Assembly: GCF_964030845.1 (NCBI RefSeq)
Contig: NZ_OZ034983.1
Coordinates: forward strand, 1,736,001 to 1,800,000
From: Candidatus Fukatsuia endosymbiont of Tuberolachnus salignus
Lineage (GTDB): Bacteria; Pseudomonadota; Gammaproteobacteria; Enterobacterales; Enterobacteriaceae
Length of the DNA: 64,000 nucleotides
Direction: 5' to 3'
Part shown: piece by piece, positions 1-8,909 of the stretch
How the letters are laid out: each line of letters begins with the position of its first letter
Numbering within the stretch: the stretch's first letter is position 1
Program-made: the position numbers and the translations under genes
The notes under the pieces: generated by a model
Told to the model about the DNA's origin: nothing
The model's database searches: none
The model's input: only the letters and a program-made list of their open reading frames with translations

Positions 1-298
1 ACAAATCACCACCTTGCAATAAAATCCCTGAAAGCAAGCATGAATGGACTTCTTTACCACTAATATAATCCAAGTAAATTGGCTCATCTCTCCTTTCTCT
101 CCTTATCTATCAATCTGATGTAAAGAAATGACATCTATAATCATTTAGATTTATAATTCGTCGGCATTACTAATTATTGATGTCGATCCTTATTTTTCAC
201 ACTAAAATACCCTTCAGAATACATTGAGGATGGTAAACTTAGGAAAAATTCAACCAAAACCATTCCATCCCAGGCTTAAATTAAGGTACAAAGGCGCC
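1..298. other. Left-edge region, no supported gene
   Basis: No clear gene is visible. On the minus strand an ATG at position 87 follows purine-rich GGAG sequences and stays open to the window edge (29 codons), so it could be the 5' end of a gene running off the window. The peptide is too short to identify. The rest is AT-rich sequence that presumably holds the promoter of the kinase gene to the right. Confidence 0.2.
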
Positions 299-1153
299 AT
301 GAAAATTCCAAAACGAATCCAACCTCTGGTTGACGATGGCTTGGTTGATGAAGTCATCCGCCGATTAAAAAGCGGCAAAGAGGCCGACGTCTATGTCGTC
401 CGCTGTGGTTCTGAGATCCGTTGCGCAAAAGTCTACAAAGAGGCAGAAGACCGCAGCTTCAAACAAGCTGTACAATATAAAGAGGGGCGCAAAGTGCGTA
501 ATAGCCGTAGCGCACGAGCGATGGCTAAAGGATCTAAATTTGGTCGAAAACAACAAGAAGAAACCTGGCAAACAGCCGAAGTCGATGCGCTCTACCTGCT
601 CGCTAGCGCCGGTGTTCGAGTCCCCCAACCTTATGGCTGTATTGATGGTGTTTTACTGATGGAACTGATTACCGATGAAGCGGGCCTGGCAGCACCACGC
701 TTAAGCGATGTTTTCCTGACCACCGAACAAGCCACTGCCGACTATGGCGTTATGATCCAATCGGTAGTACGCATGTTGTGCTGCGGGTTAGTTCATGGTG
801 ATCTTTCTGAATTTAATATACTAATCGACAGTAACGGTCCAGTTATTATCGATTTACCTCAGGTCGTCAATGCCGCAGCCAATAACCACGCAAAATCCAT
901 GCTAGAAAGAGATGTCAATAATTTAACCCTTTTTTATGGTCACTTTGCTCCAGAGTTGCTCGCTCGTAAAGACGCCAAAGAAATGTGGGCGTTATACCAG
1001 GATGGAAAATTACATCCTGAGACTCAATTAACCGGTTGTTTTGTAGAAGACACTAAAACTGCTGACGTGGGTGCTTTGATGGCAGAAATTAAAGCAGTCA
1101 TTGCTGAAGAAGAAGAGCGCCAACGCATATCACAGTCACAAGACTACGATTGA
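299..1153 (+). CDS. RIO1-family serine/threonine protein kinase
   Basis: The 284-aa product matches, from memory, the bacterial RIO kinase group typified by Pseudomonas PA4780 over its whole length. Visible motifs are the nucleotide-binding segment GKEADVYVV near residue 25, the catalytic loop LVHGDLSEFNIL near residue 170 and the metal-binding IIDLPQ just after. These are the expected RIO signatures, so the protein should phosphorylate Ser/Thr or act as an ATPase in the cytoplasm; its substrate is unknown. The frame is open further upstream (TTG 224, ATG 230), but the family begins with MK-x-PKRIxPLVxDGLVDEV, which fits the ATG at 299. It is a stand-alone gene; the next gene converges on it. 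Confidence 0.9.
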   Translation: MKIPKRIQPLVDDGLVDEVIRRLKSGKEADVYVVRCGSEIRCAKVYKEAEDRSFKQAVQYKEGRKVRNSRSARAMAKGSKFGRKQQEETWQTAEVDALYLLASAGVRVPQPYGCIDGVLLMELITDEAGLAAPRLSDVFLTTEQATADYGVMIQSVVRMLCCGLVHGDLSEFNILIDSNGPVIIDLPQVVNAAANNHAKSMLERDVNNLTLFYGHFAPELLARKDAKEMWALYQDGKLHPETQLTGCFVEDTKTADVGALMAEIKAVIAEEEERQRISQSQDYD

Positions 1154-1188
1154 TTTGTTATCAATTAACTGAGCACAGAAAGTAAAAA

Positions 1189-1216
1189 ATGAGCGTGCTA
1201 TGTCAGACACGCTCAT
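1189..1216 (-). terminator. Intrinsic terminator of the 90-aa gene
   Basis: A 9-bp perfect stem (ATGAGCGTG with CACGCTCAT) encloses a 10-nt loop. Read on the minus strand the stem is followed by TTTTT, as expected for rho-independent termination of the leftward transcript. It also lies just past the kinase stop and may serve that gene weakly from the other side. Confidence 0.7.
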
Positions 1217-1306
1217 CTCGTATGTTATTGCATTTTAATGATTTTTTCCTGAATGTGACAAAAAATTATTCGTTATTTTACATTCAGATTTTTTACAGTA
1301 AATATA

Positions 1307-1579
1307 TTAACTCGCGGGTGTGCCCCAACTAGAAATCCAGCTCATGAATTTCTTCTCAAGATAATCAAGTACCTTTACGGCGGCCTTCTCTAGAGAACCA
1401 ACGGCCTTTTCTAGAATATTTTTTCCAGCCTTCTCCGCAACATTTTTTAGCATATCCCATCCCTTACCATCATTTACTAAATTGGTAACGGTTTTCCCAC
1501 CGATCTGTGCAGAAGTACTTATCACAGAATTTTCGATAGGTTTGACTAAAGTTGACATTGCTACGGCTGCTATACTCAT
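1307..1579 (-). CDS. Small hypothetical protein, possible secreted cargo
   Basis: This 90-aa ORF starts behind a GGGGATAAG ribosome-binding-like stretch and ends about 90 bp before a good intrinsic terminator, which supports it as a real gene. The product is Ala/Lys-rich and probably helical, with an amphipathic centre (AEKAGKNILEKAVGSLEKAA) and a Trp-containing C-terminus. I recognise no family. It follows a class I chaperone-like gene by about 100 bp on the same strand, the usual layout for a chaperone and its type III cargo. A secreted role is therefore inferred from position only. Confidence 0.5.
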   Translation of the reverse strand: MSIAAVAMSTLVKPIENSVISTSAQIGGKTVTNLVNDGKGWDMLKNVAEKAGKNILEKAVGSLEKAAVKVLDYLEKKFMSWISSWGTPAS

Positions 1580-1678
1580 ATTTCTTATCCCCTAATGTAT
1601 GGTTAATATTAAATAAAATATTCAAATTATATAAAATAAAACTTTATTAGTAATGATAAAATTTCCGGCTATTTACTT

Positions 1679-2113
1679 CTAACTTTGGTACCAATGTCTG
1701 GTACTCATTGTCATACCTTGTGATGGTATTTTTTTTCCTGCTGTCACATCACCAGATAAAATCTGGTCGCTAGAATAACTTAATAATTCAAGCTGTTGAT
1801 ATAAACTTTCCACGCTACTTTTATTAAGATCTTGCCGATTCCACAACACCCAGTCATGGTTAACATCTTCCTGTGCCAGGATCGGTTTTAATGAAATTTC
1901 GCTGAACATATTTTGCTGGAATAATACAGGTATACCATCAATTTTTGCCTGATCAATATGGCAAAACATCAAGATCTTATTCTTCGGATACTCTGTAATA
2001 TGGATCCCCTGCTCACCCACTTTCAGGCTGACAAGACCAGAATTATCCTTTGGCTCCTCAAGTGAAAGGCGACGAAATAATTGTTGTACGGCATCAGGAA
2101 AATTAGTCATCAT
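1679..2113 (-). CDS. Putative type III secretion chaperone (CesT/class I-like)
   Basis: The 144-aa acidic protein has the size and pattern of class I T3SS chaperones. An N-terminal helix (FPDAVQQLFRRLSLEE) is followed by alternating beta segments. Then comes LWNRQDLN near residue 100 with a helix of the SLYQQLELLSYSSDQI type, comparable to the LWRRxPL/LExLL tail of CesT/SycE proteins. Such chaperones hold an effector's N-terminus partly unfolded for the secretion ATPase. ATG codons at 2113 and 2110 are both possible; AAGGA lies about 10 nt upstream of the first. It precedes the 90-aa gene, its most likely partner, and is about 30 kb from the T3SS locus. The family call rests on pattern, not on a detected homolog. 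Confidence 0.55.
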   Translation of the reverse strand: MMTNFPDAVQQLFRRLSLEEPKDNSGLVSLKVGEQGIHITEYPKNKILMFCHIDQAKIDGIPVLFQQNMFSEISLKPILAQEDVNHDWVLWNRQDLNKSSVESLYQQLELLSYSSDQILSGDVTAGKKIPSQGMTMSTRHWYQS

Positions 2114-2159
2114 ATGATATATCCTTCTTTGCGTTATTAACGTGAAATATATTACTTTA

Positions 2160-2309
2160 AATATTATTTTTTTACTATCGATAACATTATCATTATTTAA
2201 ATTTTCCTATGAGTTATCCTTAATGAAGATAAATAACTATGTCAATTATTAATTATCTTCATTTATTCAAGGTGTTTTAATTATTATGCTATTTAATTTA
2301 ACTTATTAT
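2160..2309. other. AT-rich intergenic region with a possible Fur-like site
   Basis: The region is very AT-rich. At 2180-2197 there are three adjacent hexamers, GATAAC-ATTATC-ATTATT, each within one base of the GATAAT/ATTATC unit of a Fur box, about 70 nt upstream of the chaperone-like gene. In such AT-rich sequence this can occur by chance, so the call is weak. Confidence 0.2.
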
Positions 2310-2476
2310 AGCCTATTCCAAATCTTTTTCGCTGTGCTCAGAAGAGGAAAAAATGGGCGCAAAAGCGCAGTGACCCTTTGTATATAACGAAAGGGAGTAA
2401 ATGAGCATGTTGAGCGCGTTTTTGACGAATTACTTGACCAAAATGTGGCGAGCACAACAGATTTCGAACAGGTTCT
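2310..2476 (+). repeat. MITE-like element, family A copy 1
   Basis: About 167 bp, bounded by imperfect inverted ends (AGCCTATTCCAAATCT at the left, AGATTTCGAACAGGTTCT at the right). Two other copies lie at 13507-13657 (same orientation) and 52297-52466 (inverted). Shared internal blocks include TCAGAAGAGGAAAAAATGGG and GAGCATGTTGAGCG. It has no transposase, so it would have to be moved in trans. A family B element follows 10 bp later. Confidence 0.75.
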
Positions 2477-2486
2477 TAACACTATT

Positions 2487-2623
2487 AGACTTCTTGCAAA
2501 ACCATAGCGAAGGCCGCGAAGTCAAGACACCTGAAGCACCGCGACCGCGTACATGCAATATGAGGATTGCGAGCACCACGTAACGCAAAATTCGCGCCAC
2601 GCAGTAGGTTTTACAAGAAGTCT
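2487..2623 (+). repeat. Short palindromic-ended repeat, family B copy 1
   Basis: A 137-bp non-coding element whose ends are inverted copies of one another: AGACTTCTTGCAAAACC at the left, GGTTTTACAAGAAGTCT at the right. The middle contains ATGAGGATTGCGAGC and AACGCA blocks seen again at 12703-12842 and, more diverged, at 18657-18812. It lies directly beside the family A element at the end of the rtxBDE operon. Confidence 0.7.
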
Positions 2624-2689
2624 AAGAAGTTATCTTTGAGGGCTTCATGGCAGCAAGATTAAAATTATAATGGCGTGTTTGTATATCCC

Positions 2690-4975
2690 TTAGCCGGTTT
2701 GCAGATGCCATAAACGGGCATAATGCCCCTTTCGGGTAACGAGCTCATCATGTGTTCCCTGTTCTTGCACAACACCGTCACGTAACAACAAAATGCGATC
2801 ACAACCCTGTAAAGTATTTAAACGATGCGCAATACAAATCACCGTTCGATTACGGGTGATCACGGGTAATTGGCGCATAATCGCCGCCTCTGATTCATAA
2901 TCCAGGGCACTGGTGGCTTCATCCAAAATTAAAATTTGTGGATTAGCCATTAAAGCACGTGCCAAGGCAATACGCTGGCGCTGACCACCGGAAAGCATTT
3001 CACCTTTCTCACCGACTTGTGTTTGGTATCCTTGCGGTAACGCGCTAATAAAATCATGTGCACCTGCCTGACGTGCCATCTCTTCAACCAGTTCTAATTC
3101 CGCATCAGGGCGACACTGACAGATGTTTTCTTGCACCGTGCCAGAAAACAACACACTTTCCTGCAGGACAACACTCATTTTGCGTCGTAGTGATGTCGGA
3201 TCCGTGATCGCCAGATCCTGGCCATCGACCAAAATTTGCCCATGCTGGGGCGTATACAGCCGTTGCAATAATTTGGTCAAGGTTGATTTACCACAGCCAG
3301 AAGGACCCGTAATGCCGATGAATTCTCCACTTTTAACGTCTAGATTAAGATTTTGCAACACTTCAGGGATATCGGGGCGATAGCGAAAACGCACTTGTTT
3401 AAAGCAAATACTGCCCGCGCTTTCACAACCCGAAACCAACCCCGCACTGCCCGGTTCACTCGGGCTATCAAGAATGCTACCGATACGTTTGAGCGCAATT
3501 TGCGTATGCTGAAAATCTTGCCAAACCTGAGCCAATCGCAATATCGGCTGAGTCACATAACCCGCGAACATATTGAAGGCGACTAATTCACCCGGTGAAA
3601 GTTTGCCTTCTAACGTTAACTGCACACCAAACCACAATAACATGGCTGACGTGATCTTGTGGATTAAAGAAATCCCTTGCCCCGCCAAGTTACCCGCTTG
3701 TGAAGTACTGAACGCTGAACGCACAAAATTCGCTAAGCATTGTCGCCACTGGCGGTTAAATTGACCTTCAGTGGCGGTGGTTTTAATGGTTTCCAGGCCG
3801 CTGACCGCTTCAGTAAGAAAAGAGGTGGCACTCGCGCTGGCTTCGTATTCACGCTCAACCCGTTTACGCAATATACCCCCCACTGAAAACCAAAATAGGA
3901 GATAACACACCAACGAGATCAATACGATCCCCGTTAGTGGCACACTGTAGTAAAACATCACCGTGATAAAGGTGCCGACAAAGACTAAATCTAACAACAT
4001 GGTCAATGCTGAACCTGTCAGAAAGCTGCGAATTTGCTCCATCTCACTGACTCTGGCAATAGTCTGCCCTGTCTGCCTACTGGTAAAATAATTCAGTGGC
4101 AAACTCAGTAAATGCCGATAAAGCTTGGTATTCAATTCTGCCCCTACCCGGGTAGAAAGATTCGAAAATAGCCAGCCACGTAAAAAGGTATAACAGGGCT
4201 CAGCGATCGCTAATGCCACCATCGCTATCCCTAATACTATCAAGCTATCGATACCACGACTGACCAATACCTTATCAATCACAGTTTCAAACAACATGGG
4301 TGTGACTAAAAGTATCGCCTGCAACAATAGCGAGATCAAAACAATATTGCGTAACTGGCGACCATGCTTAACAATCAACGGAATAAACCAACCAAAACCA
4401 AAAGCAGGCGCGGTGGCCTGTTTTTCCGCTCGAGCCAATAATATCGCTTCGCCTTGCCACAATTGGTGCAATTCATCACGTGCTATTTGCCGCTGTTCGC
4501 CACTAGCAGGAAAATAGACCACGGCGTGCTCATCATTGAGTGTTAACAGCAAATACCATTGTTTTTCTGCATGAGTCTTTTTTTGATCAGCTTGTGCAGC
4601 AAGCAAATGACCGAGCTGCCGATTAGGCTCATCGCCGGGTATATGAGCGGCTACCTCACCGATTTTATGGCTGAGTAAATGTGCGAATGAATCGTTAGCG
4701 TGCTGATCAGATTGTTCATGGATGGTACTCTCAGCTTGATGGGAAAACATCACAGGTAGCGGCAAGGTGCTGAGTCGATCAAATTTTTGTGTGATCCTGC
4801 GAGCGCGTAGCCCAATCCAGGCTGCACAACGACAAATGGCGATATCATCGATTTCATCGATCGGTAATCCCAATCGATGTTGTAACTGAGAGGGTTCAAT
4901 GGCTAAATCAAAACACGCCGCCGCGCGCGCCAGAGCCTCCAGAGGTTGAATGATTTTTTGTTGATATTCCGCCAT
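2690..4975 (-). CDS. rtxE: Type I secretion ABC transporter, second subunit (RtxE-like)
   Basis: The 761-aa protein has the HlyB/RtxB layout. An N-terminal C39-peptidase-like domain lacks an obvious catalytic Cys motif (residues 1-170). A six-helix membrane domain follows (about 200-480), then an ATPase domain with Walker A GPSGCGKST, signature LSGGQRQRIALARAL and Walker B ILILDEATSALD. It is the last gene of rtxB-rtxD-rtxE, starting one base after the rtxD stop. In MARTX systems two such ABC proteins act together, with an adaptor and TolC, to export the giant toxin. Which of the two ABC genes is called B or E follows Vibrio gene order. No damage is visible. Confidence 0.88.
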   Translation of the reverse strand: MAEYQQKIIQPLEALARAAACFDLAIEPSQLQHRLGLPIDEIDDIAICRCAAWIGLRARRITQKFDRLSTLPLPVMFSHQAESTIHEQSDQHANDSFAHLLSHKIGEVAAHIPGDEPNRQLGHLLAAQADQKKTHAEKQWYLLLTLNDEHAVVYFPASGEQRQIARDELHQLWQGEAILLARAEKQATAPAFGFGWFIPLIVKHGRQLRNIVLISLLLQAILLVTPMLFETVIDKVLVSRGIDSLIVLGIAMVALAIAEPCYTFLRGWLFSNLSTRVGAELNTKLYRHLLSLPLNYFTSRQTGQTIARVSEMEQIRSFLTGSALTMLLDLVFVGTFITVMFYYSVPLTGIVLISLVCYLLFWFSVGGILRKRVEREYEASASATSFLTEAVSGLETIKTTATEGQFNRQWRQCLANFVRSAFSTSQAGNLAGQGISLIHKITSAMLLWFGVQLTLEGKLSPGELVAFNMFAGYVTQPILRLAQVWQDFQHTQIALKRIGSILDSPSEPGSAGLVSGCESAGSICFKQVRFRYRPDIPEVLQNLNLDVKSGEFIGITGPSGCGKSTLTKLLQRLYTPQHGQILVDGQDLAITDPTSLRRKMSVVLQESVLFSGTVQENICQCRPDAELELVEEMARQAGAHDFISALPQGYQTQVGEKGEMLSGGQRQRIALARALMANPQILILDEATSALDYESEAAIMRQLPVITRNRTVICIAHRLNTLQGCDRILLLRDGVVQEQGTHDELVTRKGHYARLWHLQTG

Positions 4976-4976
4976 A

Positions 4977-6347
4977 TTAACGCTCCCTCAATGCTTCAGA
5001 CTGATATTGTTGCAACGGGCTTAGCAGGTAATCAATCACTCGTCGCCTACCCGTTTTGATCTCCGCACTGACTGACATTCCCGCTGACAACCGTACGGGT
5101 TTTCCATCCACTACCAAGGTGTCAGTGAGTAAACGGACGCGAACTGGAAACACCAATCCCTGTTTAGGATCATCAACCGCATCGCGGGAAACGTGTTTCA
5201 CTTCCCCCGCCAGAGTGCCGTAACGAGTGTAGGGAAAACTGTCTACCTTGACTTCAACCGGCTGACCAGGCAAAACAAAACCCACATCCTTGTTTAATAG
5301 CATGGCATCTAGCTCCAGCTCGTTATTTTCCGGCACCACCACCATCAGTTGTTGAGCCGGCGTCACCACGCCACCCAGGGTATGTACTTCCAGTTGCTGT
5401 ACCACACCATCCACCGGTGCTTTTAACGTTTGCAAATTTTGCCGTTCAACAATTTTAATTTGCTCTTGAGTCAGCTGACTAATCACCTCACTCGCCTTAT
5501 TTAAGCGCTCACGGTAATCACGTTTCTTTTCTGCCAGAAAACGTTGTTTACCCTGTATATAACTTTGTTGTTGCGAGAGTAATATCGATTGCTGACCGTC
5601 AAGCGCACTCAATTCGGCTTTGGCGTTGAGATACTCTCGTTCTTCTTTCAGCAGTTCTACTTCAGCAATCGCCTGTGTTTTAGCCAGTGTACGATGAGCT
5701 TGTAAACGTCTTTCAATATTTTTTAATAGCCTTTGCTGACTGCCGATCTTTTGCTCTACCGCCTGATAATTAGCCTGATTTACCGCCAATTCCACATCTT
5801 GACGTTTTAACTCGGCATTCATTTCATCCAGTTCACGTCTTAGCAAAGCAAGCCGCGTCTCGATTAAATGCGGTTCACTGTCTGCCGGCGGTGTAAAATT
5901 AGCCAAAGGATCGTCAGTCAGCAACGCAGTTAAACGGGCTCTCTCCAGCCTACGATGCATAAGTTGTTGCTTTATATTACGCACTTCAGCATCAATCCCC
6001 ACCGGATTCAGTTCAATCAATACCTGCCCTTCATGCACGCGCTCGCCGTCGCGGACATTAATGGCGACCACCACACCTTGTTCTAACGGTTGAACAACTT
6101 TGGAATGATCAGCCACAATGACGCGACCTAACGCCGTTGCATGAATATCCAACTTACCTACTATTGACCAGAACAAGACCAATAATAAAAATAAGGCGAT
6201 AGCCCAAGCGGTACGACGTGCCCAAGGCGCTGCCGGACGTTCAACGATGTCCAAATAAGCAGGCAAAAAATCATATTCATCACGAGTGCGAGCGGCTTGC
6301 TGCTGCTTATCACGCCATTTCGCTATCCACTGGGAAATAAATTTCAT
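4977..6347 (-). CDS. rtxD: Type I secretion periplasmic adaptor (HlyD/RtxD family)
   Basis: The 456-aa membrane fusion protein has a short cytoplasmic N-terminus, one transmembrane helix (about residues 46-66, IALFLLLVLFWSIVG), a split lipoyl-type domain (VVVAINVRDGERVHEGQVL), a long coiled-coil hairpin (about 120-310) and a C-terminal beta barrel (PYTRYGTLAGEV onward). It bridges the inner-membrane ABC transporter and TolC. Its ATG overlaps the rtxB TGA by four bases and its stop lies one base before rtxE, so translational coupling is likely. Length and domains are normal for the family. Confidence 0.9.
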   Translation of the reverse strand: MKFISQWIAKWRDKQQQAARTRDEYDFLPAYLDIVERPAAPWARRTAWAIALFLLLVLFWSIVGKLDIHATALGRVIVADHSKVVQPLEQGVVVAINVRDGERVHEGQVLIELNPVGIDAEVRNIKQQLMHRRLERARLTALLTDDPLANFTPPADSEPHLIETRLALLRRELDEMNAELKRQDVELAVNQANYQAVEQKIGSQQRLLKNIERRLQAHRTLAKTQAIAEVELLKEEREYLNAKAELSALDGQQSILLSQQQSYIQGKQRFLAEKKRDYRERLNKASEVISQLTQEQIKIVERQNLQTLKAPVDGVVQQLEVHTLGGVVTPAQQLMVVVPENNELELDAMLLNKDVGFVLPGQPVEVKVDSFPYTRYGTLAGEVKHVSRDAVDDPKQGLVFPVRVRLLTDTLVVDGKPVRLSAGMSVSAEIKTGRRRVIDYLLSPLQQYQSEALRER

Positions 6348-8470
6348 TTGGCTTCCTCTGCGCTAAAACTAACCTGTTGTTGCCATAAACGGGCGTAACT
6401 CCCTTTTAATCGGAGTAATTCGTCATGATGAGCCAGTTCAGTGACCACACCCTGTTCAAGTACCGCAATGCGATGACATTGACGTACAGTAGATAAACGA
6501 TGTGCGATGGTGATCACGGTTCGGCTGGCGACAATTTTCGCCATATTTTTCTGTATTTTTTCTTGAGATTCATCATCCAATGCACTGGTCGCTTCATCAA
6601 ATATCAGGATACGTGGATCAGCCAACAACGCACGAGCAATAGCAATGCGTTGGCGTTGTCCACCCGAAAGTGAAGCGCCCCCTTCCGATAAAACCGTGTC
6701 ATAACCTAAAGGGAGCGCTAAAATGAATTCATCCGCACCTGCCAAACGTGCCGCCTTAACGACATCTTCCAGTGGCGCAGTGGGACAGGAATGAGCGATA
6801 TTTTCCCTCACCGTACGGTTAAACAGATAACTTTCTTGCATCACCACCCCCACTTGACGCCGTAAAAAACTGGGTGGAAAAGAACTTATCGGGCAACCAT
6901 CGAGGGTAATACTCCCTTGTTCAGCGCTATATAGCCGTTGTAACAAACGGGCAACGGTACTTTTACCCGATCCAGAAGGCCCCACTAACCCAATATGTTC
7001 GCCCGCACGGATATGTAAGGTAAATTGACGTAGCACGAGATCGAGATCGGGTCGATAGCGAAAAAGCACATTTTCTAACCTGATATCACCCTTAACCGGT
7101 TCCAGTGGCTGAACATCGCCCACGGCCTGTTCAATAGGTAACGTCAGCATGTCTGCCAACAGTGATAAACCTACTTGAGCACGAATACTTTGCTGCCACA
7201 GATCAACCAGTTTGGTCATCGGTAACATCGCCTGCACTAACAGCATATTGAAAGCGATCAACTGTCCAATACTGAGATGAATGTCCATCACCTGATACGC
7301 ACCCAAGACAATAACCAGCGCGCCTGTGGTTTTTTGTAATAATTGCGCTGTTTGGCTACTAAAATTTTGTAAATTTTGTACTCGAAAGTTTGATTGAGCA
7401 AAATCCCGGGTCTGTTGCTCCCAACGGTGCTGCATCCGTGGTTCTAACGCCAGACTTTTCACGGTTTCTACCCCTGAAACCGTTTCCGTTAGAAAGGAGC
7501 CATTTTGCGCAGCAAAACCGCAGAGTTCCTCCACCCTCTTTTGCAATGGTTTGGTGGTCAGTGCCGCCAGTAATACAAAGAAGGGAATGGCAGCTAAGGT
7601 CACTAGAGTCAGGTAAGGTGAAATCATCCACATCACGACAAAAAGCACCACCGAGAACAGCACATCTACACATAATGTCAACGCCGAACCGGTAATAAAC
7701 TCACGAATGCTATCTAATTCCCGTACCCGGGCCACAATATTGCCAACATGCCGCTGTTTGAAATAACTCAAAGGTAAACGGACCAAATGATGGAATAATT
7801 TACCGCCAAGTTGAATATCAACGCGAGTGGTAGTATGGGCAAATAAATATTCACGCAAACTTTTGAGTACGACTTCAAATATGCCGACCACCACCAGCGT
7901 AATCACCAACACATCTAACGTCGCCAAGGCGTTATGCACCAATACCTTATCCATCACCACCTGAAAAAAAAGTGGCGCAATTAACGCCAATAATTGTAAT
8001 AACAACGATAACAATAATACTTGAATTAACTGATTGCGATGGCGAAGAAAAGCCGGAATAAACCAACGAATATCAAAGCGTGATTGTTTACATAACACAC
8101 ATAATCCACCCCATAAATTGCCTAATTCAGCACGATCTATTATTTGTGGCTGATCGGTATCTGAATATTGTAATAATGCTTGCTCTTCATTTATTCGTGC
8201 TAACAATATAAATTTCCCTTCCCGATCGCGAAATGCCATTGGCAAATGTTCCGGCCTTAATTTTTCTAATGGCAGTTTTTGCAACCGAAAGCGGGCGGAT
8301 AAAGGAGCAGCGAACTGACTTAAATGCTTTTGCAATTGCTTTTGTGAAGCAACAGAATCCGTTTCAATATTATTGTTGCTGCTAAATTCTTCAGTACTAA
8401 TCGGGTGTAATCCTGCGAGGCGTAATAACCTCGCAGCACAGATCAGCGCGGAAAAAATATGATTGTCCAT
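6344..8470 (-). CDS. rtxB: Type I secretion ABC transporter, first subunit (RtxB-like)
   Basis: The 708-aa ABC transporter is the first gene of the operon. It has an N-terminal C39-like domain without a catalytic Cys, a six-helix membrane region (about 150-440) and an ATPase with Walker A GPSGSGKSTVARLL, signature LSGGQRQRIAIARAL and Walker B ILIFDEATSALD. Together with the rtxE gene product it forms the double-ABC arrangement characteristic of MARTX exporters rather than the single HlyB of E. coli hemolysin. No rtxA or rtxC lies upstream, where Vibrio has them; the divergent neighbour is an unrelated 205-aa gene. The substrate is therefore not encoded next door. Confidence 0.9.
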   Translation of the reverse strand: MDNHIFSALICAARLLRLAGLHPISTEEFSSNNNIETDSVASQKQLQKHLSQFAAPLSARFRLQKLPLEKLRPEHLPMAFRDREGKFILLARINEEQALLQYSDTDQPQIIDRAELGNLWGGLCVLCKQSRFDIRWFIPAFLRHRNQLIQVLLLSLLLQLLALIAPLFFQVVMDKVLVHNALATLDVLVITLVVVGIFEVVLKSLREYLFAHTTTRVDIQLGGKLFHHLVRLPLSYFKQRHVGNIVARVRELDSIREFITGSALTLCVDVLFSVVLFVVMWMISPYLTLVTLAAIPFFVLLAALTTKPLQKRVEELCGFAAQNGSFLTETVSGVETVKSLALEPRMQHRWEQQTRDFAQSNFRVQNLQNFSSQTAQLLQKTTGALVIVLGAYQVMDIHLSIGQLIAFNMLLVQAMLPMTKLVDLWQQSIRAQVGLSLLADMLTLPIEQAVGDVQPLEPVKGDIRLENVLFRYRPDLDLVLRQFTLHIRAGEHIGLVGPSGSGKSTVARLLQRLYSAEQGSITLDGCPISSFPPSFLRRQVGVVMQESYLFNRTVRENIAHSCPTAPLEDVVKAARLAGADEFILALPLGYDTVLSEGGASLSGGQRQRIAIARALLADPRILIFDEATSALDDESQEKIQKNMAKIVASRTVITIAHRLSTVRQCHRIAVLEQGVVTELAHHDELLRLKGSYARLWQQQVSFSAEEAK

Positions 8471-8909
8471 ATCCTATGCTACCTGTTGTCTATTTTAAAT
8501 AAGTTTGCCGACATTTTCTTCGGGTAAAATGTCATTATTGATGAAGTGATCTTGGGGAAAATCCCATATATACCTAGGATACACTTCTATTCTGTACTAT
8601 AAAGCAGAATTAAAAAAATGTTTAACCCCGATAAGAAAATTTAATCTCAAAATTAATTTAATTTTCTGTTGAACAGATAACAAAGGGTATTTGTCGATAA
8701 TATGGCTTGCCATCCATGTTACCTAAGCGAAACTATGTTTAACATTTCGTCTCTTTCCATGTGATCGGGTTTGGGCTTTCGATTTTAACCACTTACTATA
8801 AATAATGTTATATATAAGTATTAGCTACTGAATAATATTATTGAATAAGATCCTCGTTATCATTATTATTTATAATGACAAAAAATAAAATTAAAAATAG
8901 GGATAAATT
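8471..8909. other. Divergent intergenic region upstream of rtxB
   Basis: This 439-bp AT-rich stretch separates rtxB (leftward) from the 205-aa gene (rightward), so both promoters must lie here. No convincing -35/-10 pair can be picked by eye. At 8856-8870 a GTTATC-ATTATT run resembles the one near 2180 and the TTATCATTATT core is identical; it might be a shared operator or plain AT-richness. No ORF or RNA gene is visible. Confidence 0.35.

Noticed and set aside
2401..2583. 60-codon frame within the family A and B repeats
   Set aside because: Lies entirely in non-coding repeats, and other repeat copies do not keep the frame.
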